Shown here one piece after another: positions 1 through 8,458 of a stretch of DNA of 64,000 nucleotides. Made by a program: the position numbers and the translations under genes. Positions within the stretch are counted from its first letter, which is position 1. Every line of letters begins with the position of its first letter. The stretch lies in assembly GCF_016909015.1 (NCBI RefSeq), contig NZ_JAFBFA010000014.1:50655-114654 (forward strand), written 5' to 3'. This DNA is from Gracilibacillus alcaliphilus. GTDB taxonomy: Bacteria > Bacillota > Bacilli > Bacillales > Amphibacillaceae. A model generated the notes under the pieces. It had not been told where the DNA came from. It made no database searches and worked only from the letters and a program-made list of their open reading frames with translations.

Positions 1-351
1 AAGAATATAGATACGGGTATTGCACATATCCGCTCTACTTTCAATAATACGATTGTAACGATTACAGATGTGCAGGGAAATGCAATCAGCTGGAGCAGTG
101 CAGGTGCACTAGGATTCAAAGGCTCTAAGAAATCCACTCCATTTGCAGCTCAAATGGCTGCAGAATCTGCTGCAAAAGCGGCACAAGATCATGGATTAAA
201 AACTTTAGAAGTTACTGTGAAAGGACCTGGTGCTGGACGTGAAGCAGCAATCCGTTCCCTTCAAGCAGCAGGTTTAGAAGTAACTGCCATTGTTGATGTT
301 ACACCAGTTCCTCACAATGGTTGTCGCCCGCCAAAACGTCGTCGAGTTTAA
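1..351 (+). CDS. rpsK: 30S ribosomal protein S11 (5' end outside window)
   Basis: Small-subunit protein of the 30S platform that binds 16S rRNA near the decoding region. The reading frame is open from the first base and lacks only about the first 15 residues of the usual 129-130. Visible S11 hallmarks are the stretch GIAHIRSTFNNTIVTITD at the start, the block AISWSSAGALGFKGSKKSTP in the middle and the basic end PHNGCRPPKRRRV. It is followed by rpoA and rplQ, the standard order of the alpha operon in Firmicutes. An internal ATG at 70 is not the start, because S11 homology continues upstream of it to base 1. Confidence 0.98.
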   Translation, partial: KNIDTGIAHIRSTFNNTIVTITDVQGNAISWSSAGALGFKGSKKSTPFAAQMAAESAAKAAQDHGLKTLEVTVKGPGAGREAAIRSLQAAGLEVTAIVDVTPVPHNGCRPPKRRRV

Positions 352-540
352 TTAGTATATTATTTGTTAATCTGTCTATAATGGTTTATGATAGCTTAAT
401 AAAGTTTTAATGGTATATCACTGCCCTTTTTTTAGAGGGTGCGTGGATTGAAATAACTTTTGAGTCACACACACCATTGCATCGATAGAAGACAAAGTCA
501 CAATTGCATAGTGCAGAAACGGGAACTGCCTACCTGGGGA

Positions 541-571
541 ATTTCGGTTAGACTTGGGGTCTAACCGGGGT
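541..571 (+). promoter_or_regulatory. Hairpin just upstream of the rpoA ribosome binding site
   Basis: The 248-base gap between rpsK and rpoA ends in an inverted repeat: GGTTAGAC at 546-553 and GTCTAACC at 559-566, extended outward by a C-G pair and several G-T pairs to 541-571. It lies about 12 bases before the AAAGGAGG of rpoA. There is no T-run, so it is not an intrinsic terminator. It could stabilise or process the mRNA, or tune rpoA translation; that role is inference. A second short hairpin (CCCT/AGGG) lies near 423-438. Confidence 0.4.
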
Positions 572-599
572 TTCGACGTTTTAAAGGAGGGTTTAATGA

Positions 600-1544
600 A
601 TGATCGAAATTGAAAAACCAAAAATTGAAGCAGTAGAGATCAGCGATGACGCTACTTACGGTAAATTCGTTGTAGAACCACTTGAACGTGGATACGGTAC
701 TACACTTGGTAACTCCTTGCGTCGTATTCTACTATCTTCACTGCCAGGCGCTGCTGTCACATCTGTTCAAATAGATGGAGCTTTACACGAGTTTTCCACA
801 GTAGAAGGCGTAGTAGAAGATGTAACAACTATTATTCTCAACTTAAAGAAACTTGCGTTAAAGATCTATTCTGATGAAGAGAAGACATTAGAGATAGATG
901 TACAAGGAGAAGGTAAAGTTACGGCTGCGGATATTATTTTTGATAGTGATGTTGAAATTCTAAATCCAGATCTTCACATCGCTACTGTGGCTAGCAATGG
1001 CCATTTAAAGATGAGAATCTCCGCACAAAGCGGCCGAGGATATCGTCCAGATGATTCTAATAACCATGAAGATCGTCCAATTGGAGTGATTCCAGTGGAT
1101 TCTATCTTCACTCCAGTTTCTAAAGTAACTTATCAAGTTGAAAATACTCGTGTTGGTCAAGACGCCAATTATGATAAATTAACATTTGATGTGTTAACAG
1201 ATGGAAGTATCCGTCCGGAAGAAGCAATTTCTTTAGGGGCTAAGATCTTCACCGAACATATGGATATTTTTGTGAGTTTAACCGATGAGGCGAAGAACGC
1301 TGAAATCATGATTGAAAAAGAAGAAGATCAGAAAGAGAAAGTTCTAGAAATGACGATTGAAGAACTTGATCTATCTGTCAGATCTTATAACTGTTTAAAA
1401 CGTGCAGGAATCAATACTGTACAAGAGCTGGCTTATAAATCGGAAGAAGATATGATGAAAGTACGAAACTTAGGTCGTAAATCACTGGAAGAAGTGAAAC
1501 ATAAGTTAGAAGATCTAGGTTTAGGCTTGCGCAAAGAAGATTAA
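600..1544 (+). CDS. rpoA: DNA-directed RNA polymerase subunit alpha
   Basis: Alpha subunit of RNA polymerase. The N-terminal domain (about residues 1-228) dimerises and nucleates assembly of beta and beta'; the C-terminal domain (about 245-314) binds UP elements and activators. The signature LGNSLRRILLSSLPG falls near residues 37-51, and the C-terminal helix-hairpin-helix region contains VRSYNCLKRAGINTVQEL and RNLGRKSLEEVK. The length of 314 residues is normal for Bacillaceae. The ATG at 600 follows a strong AAAGGAGG. The gene lies between rpsK and rplQ in the usual order. Confidence 0.99.
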   Translation: MIEIEKPKIEAVEISDDATYGKFVVEPLERGYGTTLGNSLRRILLSSLPGAAVTSVQIDGALHEFSTVEGVVEDVTTIILNLKKLALKIYSDEEKTLEIDVQGEGKVTAADIIFDSDVEILNPDLHIATVASNGHLKMRISAQSGRGYRPDDSNNHEDRPIGVIPVDSIFTPVSKVTYQVENTRVGQDANYDKLTFDVLTDGSIRPEEAISLGAKIFTEHMDIFVSLTDEAKNAEIMIEKEEDQKEKVLEMTIEELDLSVRSYNCLKRAGINTVQELAYKSEEDMMKVRNLGRKSLEEVKHKLEDLGLGLRKED

Positions 1545-1583
1545 TAAAGTCATCTGAGATATCGAACGAAGGAGGGATATTCC

Positions 1584-1937
1584 ATGGCTAGAAAATTAGG
1601 TCGTACATCAGATCAACGCTTAGCTTTACTTCGCGGATTAGCTACAGATTTAATTATCCATGAACGTATCGAAACAACAGAAGCGAAAGCGAAAGAACTA
1701 CGCTCAGTAGTAGACAAAATGATCACACTTGGTAAACGTGGTGACCTTCATGCACGTCGTCAGGCTGCTGCATACTTATATAAAGCAGAGGCGAACGAAA
1801 ATGAAGACGCGGTTCAAAAGCTTTTCAATGACGTTGCAAAGCGCTATGAAGATCGTCAAGGTGGATATACGAGAGTGCTAAAATTAGGACCTCGTCGTGG
1901 TGACGGTGCAAATATGGCAATCATTGAATTGGTATAA
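1584..1937 (+). CDS. rplQ: 50S ribosomal protein L17
   Basis: Large-subunit protein near the polypeptide exit tunnel. The 117 residues start MARKLGRTSDQRLALLRGLA, the invariant L17 opening, and contain the LRSVVDKMITLGKRGDLHARR core. The ATG at 1584 is preceded by GAAGGAGG. It is the last gene of the alpha operon and is followed by a hairpin with a T-run. Confidence 0.99.
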   Translation: MARKLGRTSDQRLALLRGLATDLIIHERIETTEAKAKELRSVVDKMITLGKRGDLHARRQAAAYLYKAEANENEDAVQKLFNDVAKRYEDRQGGYTRVLKLGPRRGDGANMAIIELV

Positions 1938-1961
1938 ACAATTCCATATCATCAATGTTAA

Positions 1962-2007
1962 GGGGCAGGACTTAATCTCGTTTAGAGGTCAATCCAGGCC
2001 CTTTTTT
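1962..2007 (+). terminator. Intrinsic terminator after rplQ
   Basis: GGGGCAGGA at 1962-1970 can pair with TCCAGGCCC at 1993-2001 with one bulge, and six T follow. It lies 25 bases after the rplQ stop codon and closes the ribosomal operon. Confidence 0.75.
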
Positions 2008-2139
2008 GCTTGGAATCTGTAAAATGAAAAAGGAAAATAACCAGCAGTAATTTTAAATAACCACTTATAATATAGCATGGCCATGTGAAAGGAAATATGT
2101 ATAATACTGATTATGTATAGCGACATACTTAGTCCCAAC

Positions 2140-2290
2140 TTAACAGAGGATAGGTGCAAGGCCACGCTTCAGCCAACCACTCTGCTTTTCGTGGGCGCGG
2201 CCTCAGCTAACTTGAAAAAGAAGCACACTTTTTCAAGTGGATCTTCAACCCGTGATGTTCCCGCAAAAGTCTACGTGGTTGGCTTACGCT
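2140..2290. repeat. Structured intergenic repeat, palindromic element A
   Basis: A non-coding stretch built of nested inverted repeats. The outer arms AGCCAACCAC (2171-2180) and GTGGTTGGCT (2275-2284) are perfect complements. Inside, ACTTGAAAAAG (2210-2220) pairs with CTTTTTCAAGT (2228-2238). I recognise the style as the GC-richer repeats scattered between genes in many Bacillaceae genomes. The 1938-2733 gap otherwise holds the rplQ terminator, element B and the ecfA1 upstream region. Confidence 0.6.
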
Positions 2291-2445
2291 AGAATAAAGT
2301 TCTATTATTAATGCATGCAATAGCATAGAGCTTGATAGTTTTAAAATATTTATCGGATTTCTTTTCTATGTTTATAAGTTAATCATCGAACCTAGAGTAC
2401 TTGATTTTGGCAGTTGTAATCGCTGAAGCACTTCCATCTAGCGTA

Positions 2446-2558
2446 GGAAATATGCGAAGACTCCTGCGGGGATAGCGCAGTGCGAAGACCCCGCAGGAAA
2501 AGTGTTTTGCTTTTCTGAGGTTGCTGAAGCAAGCCCGCGGAAAGCGAAGCATATTTCC
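2446..2558. repeat. Structured intergenic repeat, palindromic element B
   Basis: Outer arms GGAAATATGC (2446-2455) and GCATATTTCC (2549-2558) are perfect complements. Nested inside, TCCTGCGGGG (2462-2471) pairs with CCCCGCAGGA (2489-2498). The core GAAGACTCCTGCGGG is a motif I know from repeats common in Bacillaceae intergenic regions. An open frame on the minus strand (2379-2600) is only a by-product of this GC-rich repeat and is not called as a gene. Confidence 0.65.
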
Positions 2559-2733
2559 GAAGCGATGCCAAGCAGAATAAAACTTTCTTAATCCAAACAT
2601 AGAAAATAGTTCCTATACATAATCTGTATTATTTATCTTTAGTTTTTCGACAAATTCTTATAGTATTCTCCATCGATAACCTGATAGAATATAGTTATTA
2701 CCTGGGAAATAATGATGTAAGGAGCAAATAATA

Positions 2734-3567
2734 ATGGTTGCTATTGAATTTCGTGATGTGTATTTCCGCTATAACGAAGATACTCCATGGGTACTGAAGA
2801 ACTTCAACTTGAAGATAGAGAGCAAGGAGACCGTTGCTATCCTAGGGCACAATGGTTCAGGTAAATCCACTATTGCCAAATTGGCAAATGGTTTGTTAAT
2901 GCCGCAAGCAGGAGAGATCTTTATTGATGATCGAAAAATAACGCCGACAAATGTTTGGGAAATACGACAAAAAATCGGGATGGTATTTCAAAATCCAGAA
3001 AATCAATTTGTGGGTACAACCGTACGTGATGATGTAGCATTTGGTTTGGAGAATAGAGCAATTGCCCGTGAAGAAATGCTGCGCCGCATTCAGGAGAGCC
3101 TGCAGCAGGTAGGGATGGAAGCCTATGAGAATCATGAACCCCACCATTTATCCGGAGGACAAAAGCAGCGTGTAGCAATTGCCAGTGTGATGGCCATACA
3201 TCCGCAAGTATTATTGTTAGACGAGGCAACTGCCATGTTAGACCCAAGAGGAAAGAAAGAGATTCTTGCTACTGTGTTGTCATTAAAAGAACAGTTGGCC
3301 ATTACAACCGTTATGATTACCCATGATTTACAAGAGATATCAATTGCTGATCGCGTCATTGTGATGAATAAAGGAGCAATCTTCAAGGATACGACGACCG
3401 ATAAGTTGTTCAATAGCCATCAAGAATTGCAATCTATTGGCCTAACCATTCCATTATCTGTACAATTAGCTATAGAATTGGAGCAATATGGCTACCCATT
3501 TTCTACGTATCCATTGAAGCAGGAGGAGCTTATAGAAACATTATGGAAATCACATTTAAAGATGTAA
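2734..3567 (+). CDS. ecfA1: Energy-coupling factor transporter ATP-binding protein EcfA1
   Basis: First ATPase of the ECF-type vitamin and micronutrient importer. It pairs with EcfA2 and EcfT to power several exchangeable S components encoded elsewhere. Walker A GHNGSGKST lies at residues 38-46, the ABC signature LSGGQKQRVAIA near 140, and Walker B plus D-loop VLLLDEATAMLDP follow. The 277 residues are normal. The ATG at 2734 follows AAGGAG. The end overlaps ecfA2 by 25 bases, indicating translational coupling. The order after rplQ matches the conserved Firmicutes arrangement. Confidence 0.97.
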   Translation: MVAIEFRDVYFRYNEDTPWVLKNFNLKIESKETVAILGHNGSGKSTIAKLANGLLMPQAGEIFIDDRKITPTNVWEIRQKIGMVFQNPENQFVGTTVRDDVAFGLENRAIAREEMLRRIQESLQQVGMEAYENHEPHHLSGGQKQRVAIASVMAIHPQVLLLDEATAMLDPRGKKEILATVLSLKEQLAITTVMITHDLQEISIADRVIVMNKGAIFKDTTTDKLFNSHQELQSIGLTIPLSVQLAIELEQYGYPFSTYPLKQEELIETLWKSHLKM

Positions 3568-4403
3568 GTTATACCTACCAGCCAAATACGCCGTTTAGCC
3601 ATCAAGCACTGACCAATATGAACCTCACCATCCGAGATCAAGAATTTGTGGCAGTAGTAGGTCATACTGGTTCTGGTAAATCGACATTGCTTCAGCATAT
3701 CAATGGGCTTTTAATTCCCTCTAGCGGAGAAGTACAGATTGGTTCATTTGTCCTGTCTAAAGGTCAGAAAAAACAAGACTTGAAAAAATTAAGAGAAAAA
3801 GTAGGGGTCGTTTTTCAATATCCTGAGCATCAATTATTTGAGGAAACAGTAGAGCGAGATATTCGTTTTGCAATGGAGAATTTCCATATACCTAAGGAAG
3901 ACATCCAACCGCGTATTATGGAAGCATTGGCACAAGTGAACCTGGAAGAAGAGGTGCTTGCCAAATCTCCGTTTGAATTAAGCGGGGGGCAAATGCGCCG
4001 AGTAGCCATTGCGGGGGTATTAGCTATGAAACCAGAGGTATTAATTCTAGACGAGCCAACTGCCGGTCTGGATCCGCAAGGGCAACAAGCAATCATGGAT
4101 TTGTTTTATCGAATTCACAAAGAAAGAGGTACCACTACGATTTTGGTAACCCACCAAATGGCGGATGCTCTAGCCTATGCAGACAGAATAATCGTTCTGG
4201 CAAAAGGGAGTATGCTAATGGAAGGAACACCAGAGCAAGTCTTTGCTAATCCAGATTTGCTTGCTGAGGCGAATTTGGATATGCCAGAGGTGCTAACTTT
4301 GCTGAATCACTTTGAGGAACGATTTGGTATCCATATCGCTTATCAACGGCAATCAGCGCACGACTTAGCCAAAGAGATGATAGAAAAGTTAAGGGAGACT
4401 TAG
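3543..4403 (+). CDS. ecfA2: Energy-coupling factor transporter ATP-binding protein EcfA2
   Basis: Second ATPase of the ECF transporter module, forming the heterodimer with EcfA1. Visible are Walker A GHTGSGKST, the Q-loop region VVFQYPEHQLF, the signature LSGGQMRRVAIAG, Walker B VLILDEPTAGLDP and the switch histidine in LVTHQM. It is 286 residues long. It starts inside the 3' end of ecfA1, with the RBS GGAGG at 3521-3527 within that gene, and its stop codon touches the start region of ecfT. Confidence 0.97.
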   Translation: MEITFKDVSYTYQPNTPFSHQALTNMNLTIRDQEFVAVVGHTGSGKSTLLQHINGLLIPSSGEVQIGSFVLSKGQKKQDLKKLREKVGVVFQYPEHQLFEETVERDIRFAMENFHIPKEDIQPRIMEALAQVNLEEEVLAKSPFELSGGQMRRVAIAGVLAMKPEVLILDEPTAGLDPQGQQAIMDLFYRIHKERGTTTILVTHQMADALAYADRIIVLAKGSMLMEGTPEQVFANPDLLAEANLDMPEVLTLLNHFEERFGIHIAYQRQSAHDLAKEMIEKLRET

Positions 4404-4405
4404 TG

Positions 4406-5203
4406 ATGAAGTCTTATATGATTATAGGGCAATATGTGCCAGGGCATTCGTTTATCCATCGACTGGATCCGAGAACCAAGTTAATGATTATTTTTACCTT
4501 TGTCTTTATTGTTTTTTTTGCTAATAACTTGGTTAGTTACAGTTGGTTAACTCTCTTTGCCTTTGCGGCTGTCCTGCTGACTCAGCTGCGTCTTGGATAT
4601 ATTATCAAAGGGATCACCCCTGTATGGTTTTTGATTGTGTTTACGCTACTTCTACATATAATTGTGACAAAGGAAGGGCCGATTTTGTTGGAGATAGGCA
4701 GCTTTGCTATCCACCAAGGCGGTATCGAGCGCGGGCTGATGATTTCATGGCGCTTTATGTTGTTGGTTTTGGTTACATCTTTGCTGACGTTGACGACCGC
4801 GCCAATGGAGATTACCGATGCCTTAGAGATGCTGTTAGGTCCTTTCAAGAAGCTGCGCATACCTGTCCACGAGCTGGCTTTGATGATGTCGATATCCCTG
4901 CGCTTTATCCCGACTTTATTAGATGAGACAGAGAAGATATCTAAAGCACAAGCATCAAGGGGTGTCGATTTCCGTACAGGTTCGATGAAGAGCCGTATTT
5001 ATGCGATTGTTCCGTTGCTAGTTCCTTTATTTATCAGCGCCTTTAAGCGGGCGGAAGACCTGGCGATGGCAATGGAAGCCAGAGGTTATCGCGGAAGTGA
5101 AGGAAGAACCAAGCTGCGTCAGCTGCAGTTTAAGCGGATAGACTATATAACGGCGATTGTCTATCTTGCTGTTATGATAATGTTCCTATTCTTACGTCAA
5201 TAA
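4406..5203 (+). CDS. ecfT: Energy-coupling factor transporter transmembrane protein EcfT
   Basis: Membrane scaffold of the ECF importer that couples the two ATPases to S components. Early signature YVPGHSFIHRLDPRTKL, then several hydrophobic segments (about residues 25-60, 70-90, 105-130 and the C-terminal end IDYITAIVYLAVMIMFLFL). The cytoplasmic coupling helices carry ISKAQASRGVDF and AMAMEARGYRG, the two A-R-G motifs that contact the ATPases. A GTG at 4403 overlaps the ecfA2 stop; the ATG at 4406 is better spaced from GGGAG and is chosen. About 265 residues. Confidence 0.95.
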   Translation: MKSYMIIGQYVPGHSFIHRLDPRTKLMIIFTFVFIVFFANNLVSYSWLTLFAFAAVLLTQLRLGYIIKGITPVWFLIVFTLLLHIIVTKEGPILLEIGSFAIHQGGIERGLMISWRFMLLVLVTSLLTLTTAPMEITDALEMLLGPFKKLRIPVHELALMMSISLRFIPTLLDETEKISKAQASRGVDFRTGSMKSRIYAIVPLLVPLFISAFKRAEDLAMAMEARGYRGSEGRTKLRQLQFKRIDYITAIVYLAVMIMFLFLRQ

Positions 5204-5215
5204 GGAGTTAAACAG

Positions 5216-5956
5216 ATGAGATGGAAAGCAAAGATTCGATATGATGGTACACAATTCTCCGGTTATCAAATTCAGCCTAACACGCGGACGATTCAGGGGG
5301 AACTGGAAGCTGTCTTAAGCAAAATGCATAAAGGAAGATCGATACGTGTAACTGCTTCTGGGCGTACTGATCAAGGCGTACATGCGATTGGACAGGTGAT
5401 TCACTTCGACACTGATTTAAATATCCCTGCTCCAAATTGGGTAAAGGCATTAAACACCATGCTTCCCGATGATATAGAAGTTGCTGATATGATGCAGGTT
5501 TCAGAGAGCTTCCATGCTCGTTTTGATGTAGCAGAGAAGGAGTATCATTATGTGATCGGTACGGGTGAATATAACTTATTTCAGCGTCATTACCGCCATT
5601 TTATCGAAGATCGATTAGATGTTAAGGCTATGCAGACTGCCAGCCAGTTTTTGTTGGGAACCCACGATTTCAGTTCGTTCTGTGCAGCCAATCATACATT
5701 AAAAGGGGATAAGGTGCGCACGATTACGGCGGTGAAGGTAGAACCACAAGCAGATCAGTTAATTATAGCTGTCCGCGGGACCGGTTTTTTATATAATATG
5801 GTGCGGATTATTGCTGGTACCTTAATTGAAGTGGGTTTGGGCCAGCGTGAGCCAGAACAGCTGCAGAAAATTATTGCAGCAGAGAACCGATCCGCAGCAG
5901 GAAAGACTGCCCCGGCTCAAGGTCTTTATTTATGGGCGGTTAAATATAAAAACTAA
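5216..5956 (+). CDS. truA: tRNA pseudouridine(38-40) synthase TruA
   Basis: Isomerises uridines 38-40 in the anticodon stem-loop of many tRNAs. The catalytic aspartate is D52 in ASGRTDQGVHA, and the family features YDGTQFSGYQ at the N-terminus, FHARF and GTGFLYNMVR follow in order. The 246 residues are full length. The ATG at 5216 follows AAGGAG and lies 12 bases after ecfT, so it is part of the same transcript. Confidence 0.97.
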   Translation: MRWKAKIRYDGTQFSGYQIQPNTRTIQGELEAVLSKMHKGRSIRVTASGRTDQGVHAIGQVIHFDTDLNIPAPNWVKALNTMLPDDIEVADMMQVSESFHARFDVAEKEYHYVIGTGEYNLFQRHYRHFIEDRLDVKAMQTASQFLLGTHDFSSFCAANHTLKGDKVRTITAVKVEPQADQLIIAVRGTGFLYNMVRIIAGTLIEVGLGQREPEQLQKIIAAENRSAAGKTAPAQGLYLWAVKYKN

Positions 5957-5969
5957 ATGAAGTAAACTA

Positions 5970-5998
5970 TTGACATTTAGGACAACTTGTTATATTAT
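5970..5998 (+). promoter_or_regulatory. Promoter of the rplM-rpsI operon
   Basis: TTGACA at 5970-5975 and TATTAT at 5993-5998 are separated by 17 bases, a near-consensus housekeeping sigma-A promoter placed 110 bases before rplM. An overlapping TATATT at 5991 gives a shorter spacer. Confidence 0.8.
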
Positions 5999-6006
5999 GG
6001 TCTATG

Positions 6007-6102
6007 GCATTTTATTTTCTAAACCACGAATAGCCCCGGAAACTACTCGTGTTAGAATATAAATCGGACTATAATGAACAATGGAATCATGAACTAGGAG
6101 GT
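6007..6102 (+). ncRNA. L13 leader (autoregulatory mRNA leader of rplM)
   Basis: The segment between the promoter and rplM contains CACGAATAGCCCCGGAAACT followed by ACTCGTG, so CACGA (6025-6029) can pair with TCGTG. I recognise this arrangement and the CCCCGGAAACTACTCGTGTTAGA core as the L13 leader family of Firmicutes, thought to be bound by L13 to limit its own synthesis. Boundaries are approximate. A covariance-model search would settle the assignment. Confidence 0.65.
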
Positions 6103-6108
6103 AAGATC

Positions 6109-6546
6109 ATGCGTACAACTTTCATGGCGAATGAAAATAATATCGAACGTAAATGGTTTGTTGTCGACGCAGAAGGAAAAACGTTAGGTCGTTTAGCAAG
6201 TGAAGTTGCTTCTATCCTTCGCGGAAAACATAAACCAACATATACACCGCATGCTGATACTGGTGATTATGTAATCATTATCAACGCGGAAAAAATCGAA
6301 CTTACAGGTAAGAAATTGAGTGACAAACTATACTATCGTCATTCTAACCACCCAGGTGGATTAAAATCACGTACTGCTGGTGAAATGCGTGAAAAATATC
6401 CAGAACAAATGTTAGAGCTTACTATTAAAGGTATGTTACCAAAAGGTAAATTAGGCCGTAAAATGGGTAAAAAATTACATGTCTATCGTGGCGCTGACCA
6501 TAAACATGAGGCACAAAAACCAGAAGTTTACGAACTTCGCGGATAA
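6109..6546 (+). CDS. rplM: 50S ribosomal protein L13
   Basis: Early-assembling large-subunit protein. The 145 residues start MRTTFMANENNIERKWFVVD and contain the family core GRLASEVASILRGKHKPTYTPH and YYRHSNHPGGLKSRT, ending KPEVYELRG as in other Bacillaceae. An upstream in-frame ATG at 6049 would add 20 residues unlike L13. The ATG at 6109 has CTAGGAGGT at proper spacing and matches the family start, so it is chosen. The first gene of the L13-S9 operon. Confidence 0.98.
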   Translation: MRTTFMANENNIERKWFVVDAEGKTLGRLASEVASILRGKHKPTYTPHADTGDYVIIINAEKIELTGKKLSDKLYYRHSNHPGGLKSRTAGEMREKYPEQMLELTIKGMLPKGKLGRKMGKKLHVYRGADHKHEAQKPEVYELRG

Positions 6547-6565
6547 TTAAAAGGAGGTTACCATA

Positions 6566-6958
6566 GTGGCACAAGTACAATATTACGGTACCGGACGCCG
6601 TAAAAGTTCAACTGCTCGTGTACGTTTAGTTCCAGGTACTGGACGTATTCTTGTTAATAAACGTGACGCGGAGAGCTATTTCCCTTACGAAACTCTTCGT
6701 ACAATTATCAAACAACCATTAGTAGCTACAGAAACAGAAGGCAGCTATGATGTATTAGTAAACGTAGATGGCGGAGGTTTCACTGGTCAAGCTGGTGCAA
6801 TCCGTCACGGAGTTGCTCGTGCATTATTAGAAGCTGATCCTGAATACCGCGCTACATTGAAGCGTGCAGGATTCTTAACACGTGACGCACGTGAGAAAGA
6901 ACGTAAGAAGCCAGGTCTTAAGAAAGCCCGTCGTGCTCCTCAGTTCTCAAAACGTTAA
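6566..6958 (+). CDS. rpsI: 30S ribosomal protein S9
   Basis: Small-subunit head protein whose C-terminal tail reaches the P-site tRNA. The 130 residues start MAQVQYYGTGRRKSSTARVRL and end with the invariant KARRAPQFSKR tail. The start codon is GTG at 6566 behind AAAAGGAGG, as the family N-terminus requires. It lies 19 bases after rplM and is followed by a strong terminator. In B. subtilis ybaJ, ybaK and cwlD come soon after; here the accessory block starts. Confidence 0.98.
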   Translation: MAQVQYYGTGRRKSSTARVRLVPGTGRILVNKRDAESYFPYETLRTIIKQPLVATETEGSYDVLVNVDGGGFTGQAGAIRHGVARALLEADPEYRATLKRAGFLTRDAREKERKKPGLKKARRAPQFSKR

Positions 6959-6972
6959 TAAACCAACGTTCA

Positions 6973-7009
6973 AAGGCTCTTTTCACTTATGTGGAAAGGG
7001 TCTTTTTTT
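6973..7009 (+). terminator. Intrinsic terminator after rpsI
   Basis: AGGCTCTTTTCAC pairs with GTGGAAAGGGTCT, fully complementary when G-T pairs are allowed, around a TTAT loop, followed by seven T. Confidence 0.9.
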
Positions 7010-7107
7010 GGGGTAATTAAGTATTAAATATGTTTTGTAGAATTGATGTGAAAGGCTTATTTGTTTTGCTATACTTACTATAAGTGTAATAGGGCTTTCA
7101 TGGGTGT

Positions 7108-7226
7108 GGTTCGCCTCTTTTTGAGAGGGGGTGACACTATGTAAGTATTCGAAACATTAATGTTTATCTATACTATAATATTGAGTAGGTAATAACGTAT
7201 TCCACGTTATTATTTACTCTTTTTTT
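7108..7226 (+). pseudogene. Possible decayed type I (holin-like) toxin start and its terminator
   Basis: The motif CCTCTTTTTGAGAGGGGGTGAC (7112-7133) just before an ATG at 7139 resembles the leader of small Bacillus holin-like toxins, whose peptides begin like M(S/T)VFETLM. Here the codons read ATG TAA GTA TTC GAA ACA TTA ATG, so a stop replaces the second codon but VFETLMFI is still readable. The rest of the hydrophobic peptide is absent. At 7183-7226 GAGTAGGTAATAACG pairs with CGTTATTATTTACTC before seven T, a strong terminator. The toxin reading is inference; the terminator is firm. Confidence 0.4.
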
Positions 7227-7310
7227 ATATCTACATACTTCTATTAACTGTACTTTTAATATATAGTATTTATAGTTTACATAGATAATAAGCGTTAAGG
7301 GAGTGATAGA

Positions 7311-7691
7311 TTGAAGGTTCAAGAAATATACGTAGATGGAAGTACAAGATACATGCTGCTTGATTCAGAAGGATCACCTGTAATTGTGGTTACTAAGTAT
7401 TTAAAGTGTTTGGATCAGATAGGTAAAGCAGGAAACACTCTTAAATCTTACTCTTATCATTTAAAATTATACTTTCAGTTTTTAAGGGAAAATCAAATTG
7501 ATTACAAAAATGTAGCCCTTAATATATTGGCCAATTTTATTGGATGGTTAAGGAGCCCATATCAATCCACAAAAATATTGACTTTGAAAAGCGCTAAAGC
7601 AAGACGCTCAGAAAGATTAGTAAACACTACTTTAACTTGTATACTAAGCTTTTACGATTTTTTATCAAGGTTAGATCAGGACAAGAAATGA
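7311..7691 (+). pseudogene. Truncated Tn554-type tyrosine recombinase (N-terminal SAM-like domain only)
   Basis: The 126 residues match in style the N-terminal part of Tn554 TnpA and related phage-integrase-family proteins: a short beta start YVDGSTRYMLLDSEGSP, then VTKYLKCLDQIGKAGNTLKSYSYHLKLYFQFL, the core-binding helical domain that clamps DNA. The catalytic domain with the R-H-R-Y residues (normally about 200 more residues) is missing, so the protein cannot recombine DNA. Start is TTG at 7311 behind AGGGAG. It lies 1.2 kb before a radC 3' fragment, and radC is the classical Tn554 target. No coding capacity is seen in 7692-7844. Confidence 0.7.
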
Positions 7692-7844
7692 TGTATATCT
7701 AAAGTTTGATTATATTATTTTAAATCCTCATATTAAGAGAGAAATTAGATATTCTATTGCTTATCGGTTAACAGATGTATTTTGCAAGGGAAATGTACAC
7801 AAAATTGCAATGAAAATATACATAAGCTTGCCAGCCTAATTTAG

Positions 7845-8423
7845 TCAGTTATTTCTCGATAATGCATGGGTGATTCTAAAACTATCACCAGTGAAATTCT
7901 GAAAGAAGAGTTCAGCACCCTCGGTGGTAAAAAGGACGTATCCCATTTCATCCAAAATGATGAGATCAACATTTCTGAATTTGCTTTGGAAAGCCCCCAG
8001 CTTATCCTCTTTCCAAGCTTTCTCCAAGTTCCCCACCAGATCAAATACACTGTAAAACCTTATTTCCACTCCTATCTTGCAGTGCCTCATAGCCGATGGC
8101 AGTCGCTAAATGTGTTTTTCCTGTACCTGGCGATCCCGTTAAAATTAGATTTTCTTTTACTTGAATAAAATGTAGCCTCTCCAGCTCTTTCGCATCCATT
8201 CGAGGAGGAAAGTGAATTTGGTCGTGCCATTGAAAAGAAGAAAGAGGCTTTTCTTGAAGAAAGTGAGCCTTCTTAATTAATCTTTCTACTTTTGCTTCTA
8301 CACGTAGCTCCAATTCCTTCGCTAGTATAGACTCCAAATACTGGCGTGGATTCTCAAAAGGGATACTTTCATACCCGTATAGGCGAGGCGAAGAGATTTA
8401 CAGATAGCTTTCAATTCACTCAT
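7845..8423 (-). pseudogene. istB: istB, IS21 helper ATPase, frameshifted and 3' truncated
   Basis: IstB is the AAA+ partner of the IstA transposase. The minus strand begins MSELKAICKSLRLAYTG at 8423, changes frame near 8370, continues as IPFENPRQYLESILAKELELRVEAK to the Walker A LTGSPGTGKTHLA, changes frame again near 8080, and resumes as FYSVFDLVGNLEKAW with Walker B VDLIILDEMGY. The last third is lost: after EGAELFFQNF the sequence no longer resembles IstB. Two frame changes and a missing end make it non-functional. Confidence 0.8.
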
Positions 8424-8458
8424 CTTGCTTCACCTGCCAAACCAGTTAACTTTTGAAG

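Noticed and set aside
2379..2600. Minus-strand ORF of 73 codons
   Set aside because: It lies entirely over the palindromic repeat element B; no RBS and no protein-like pattern.
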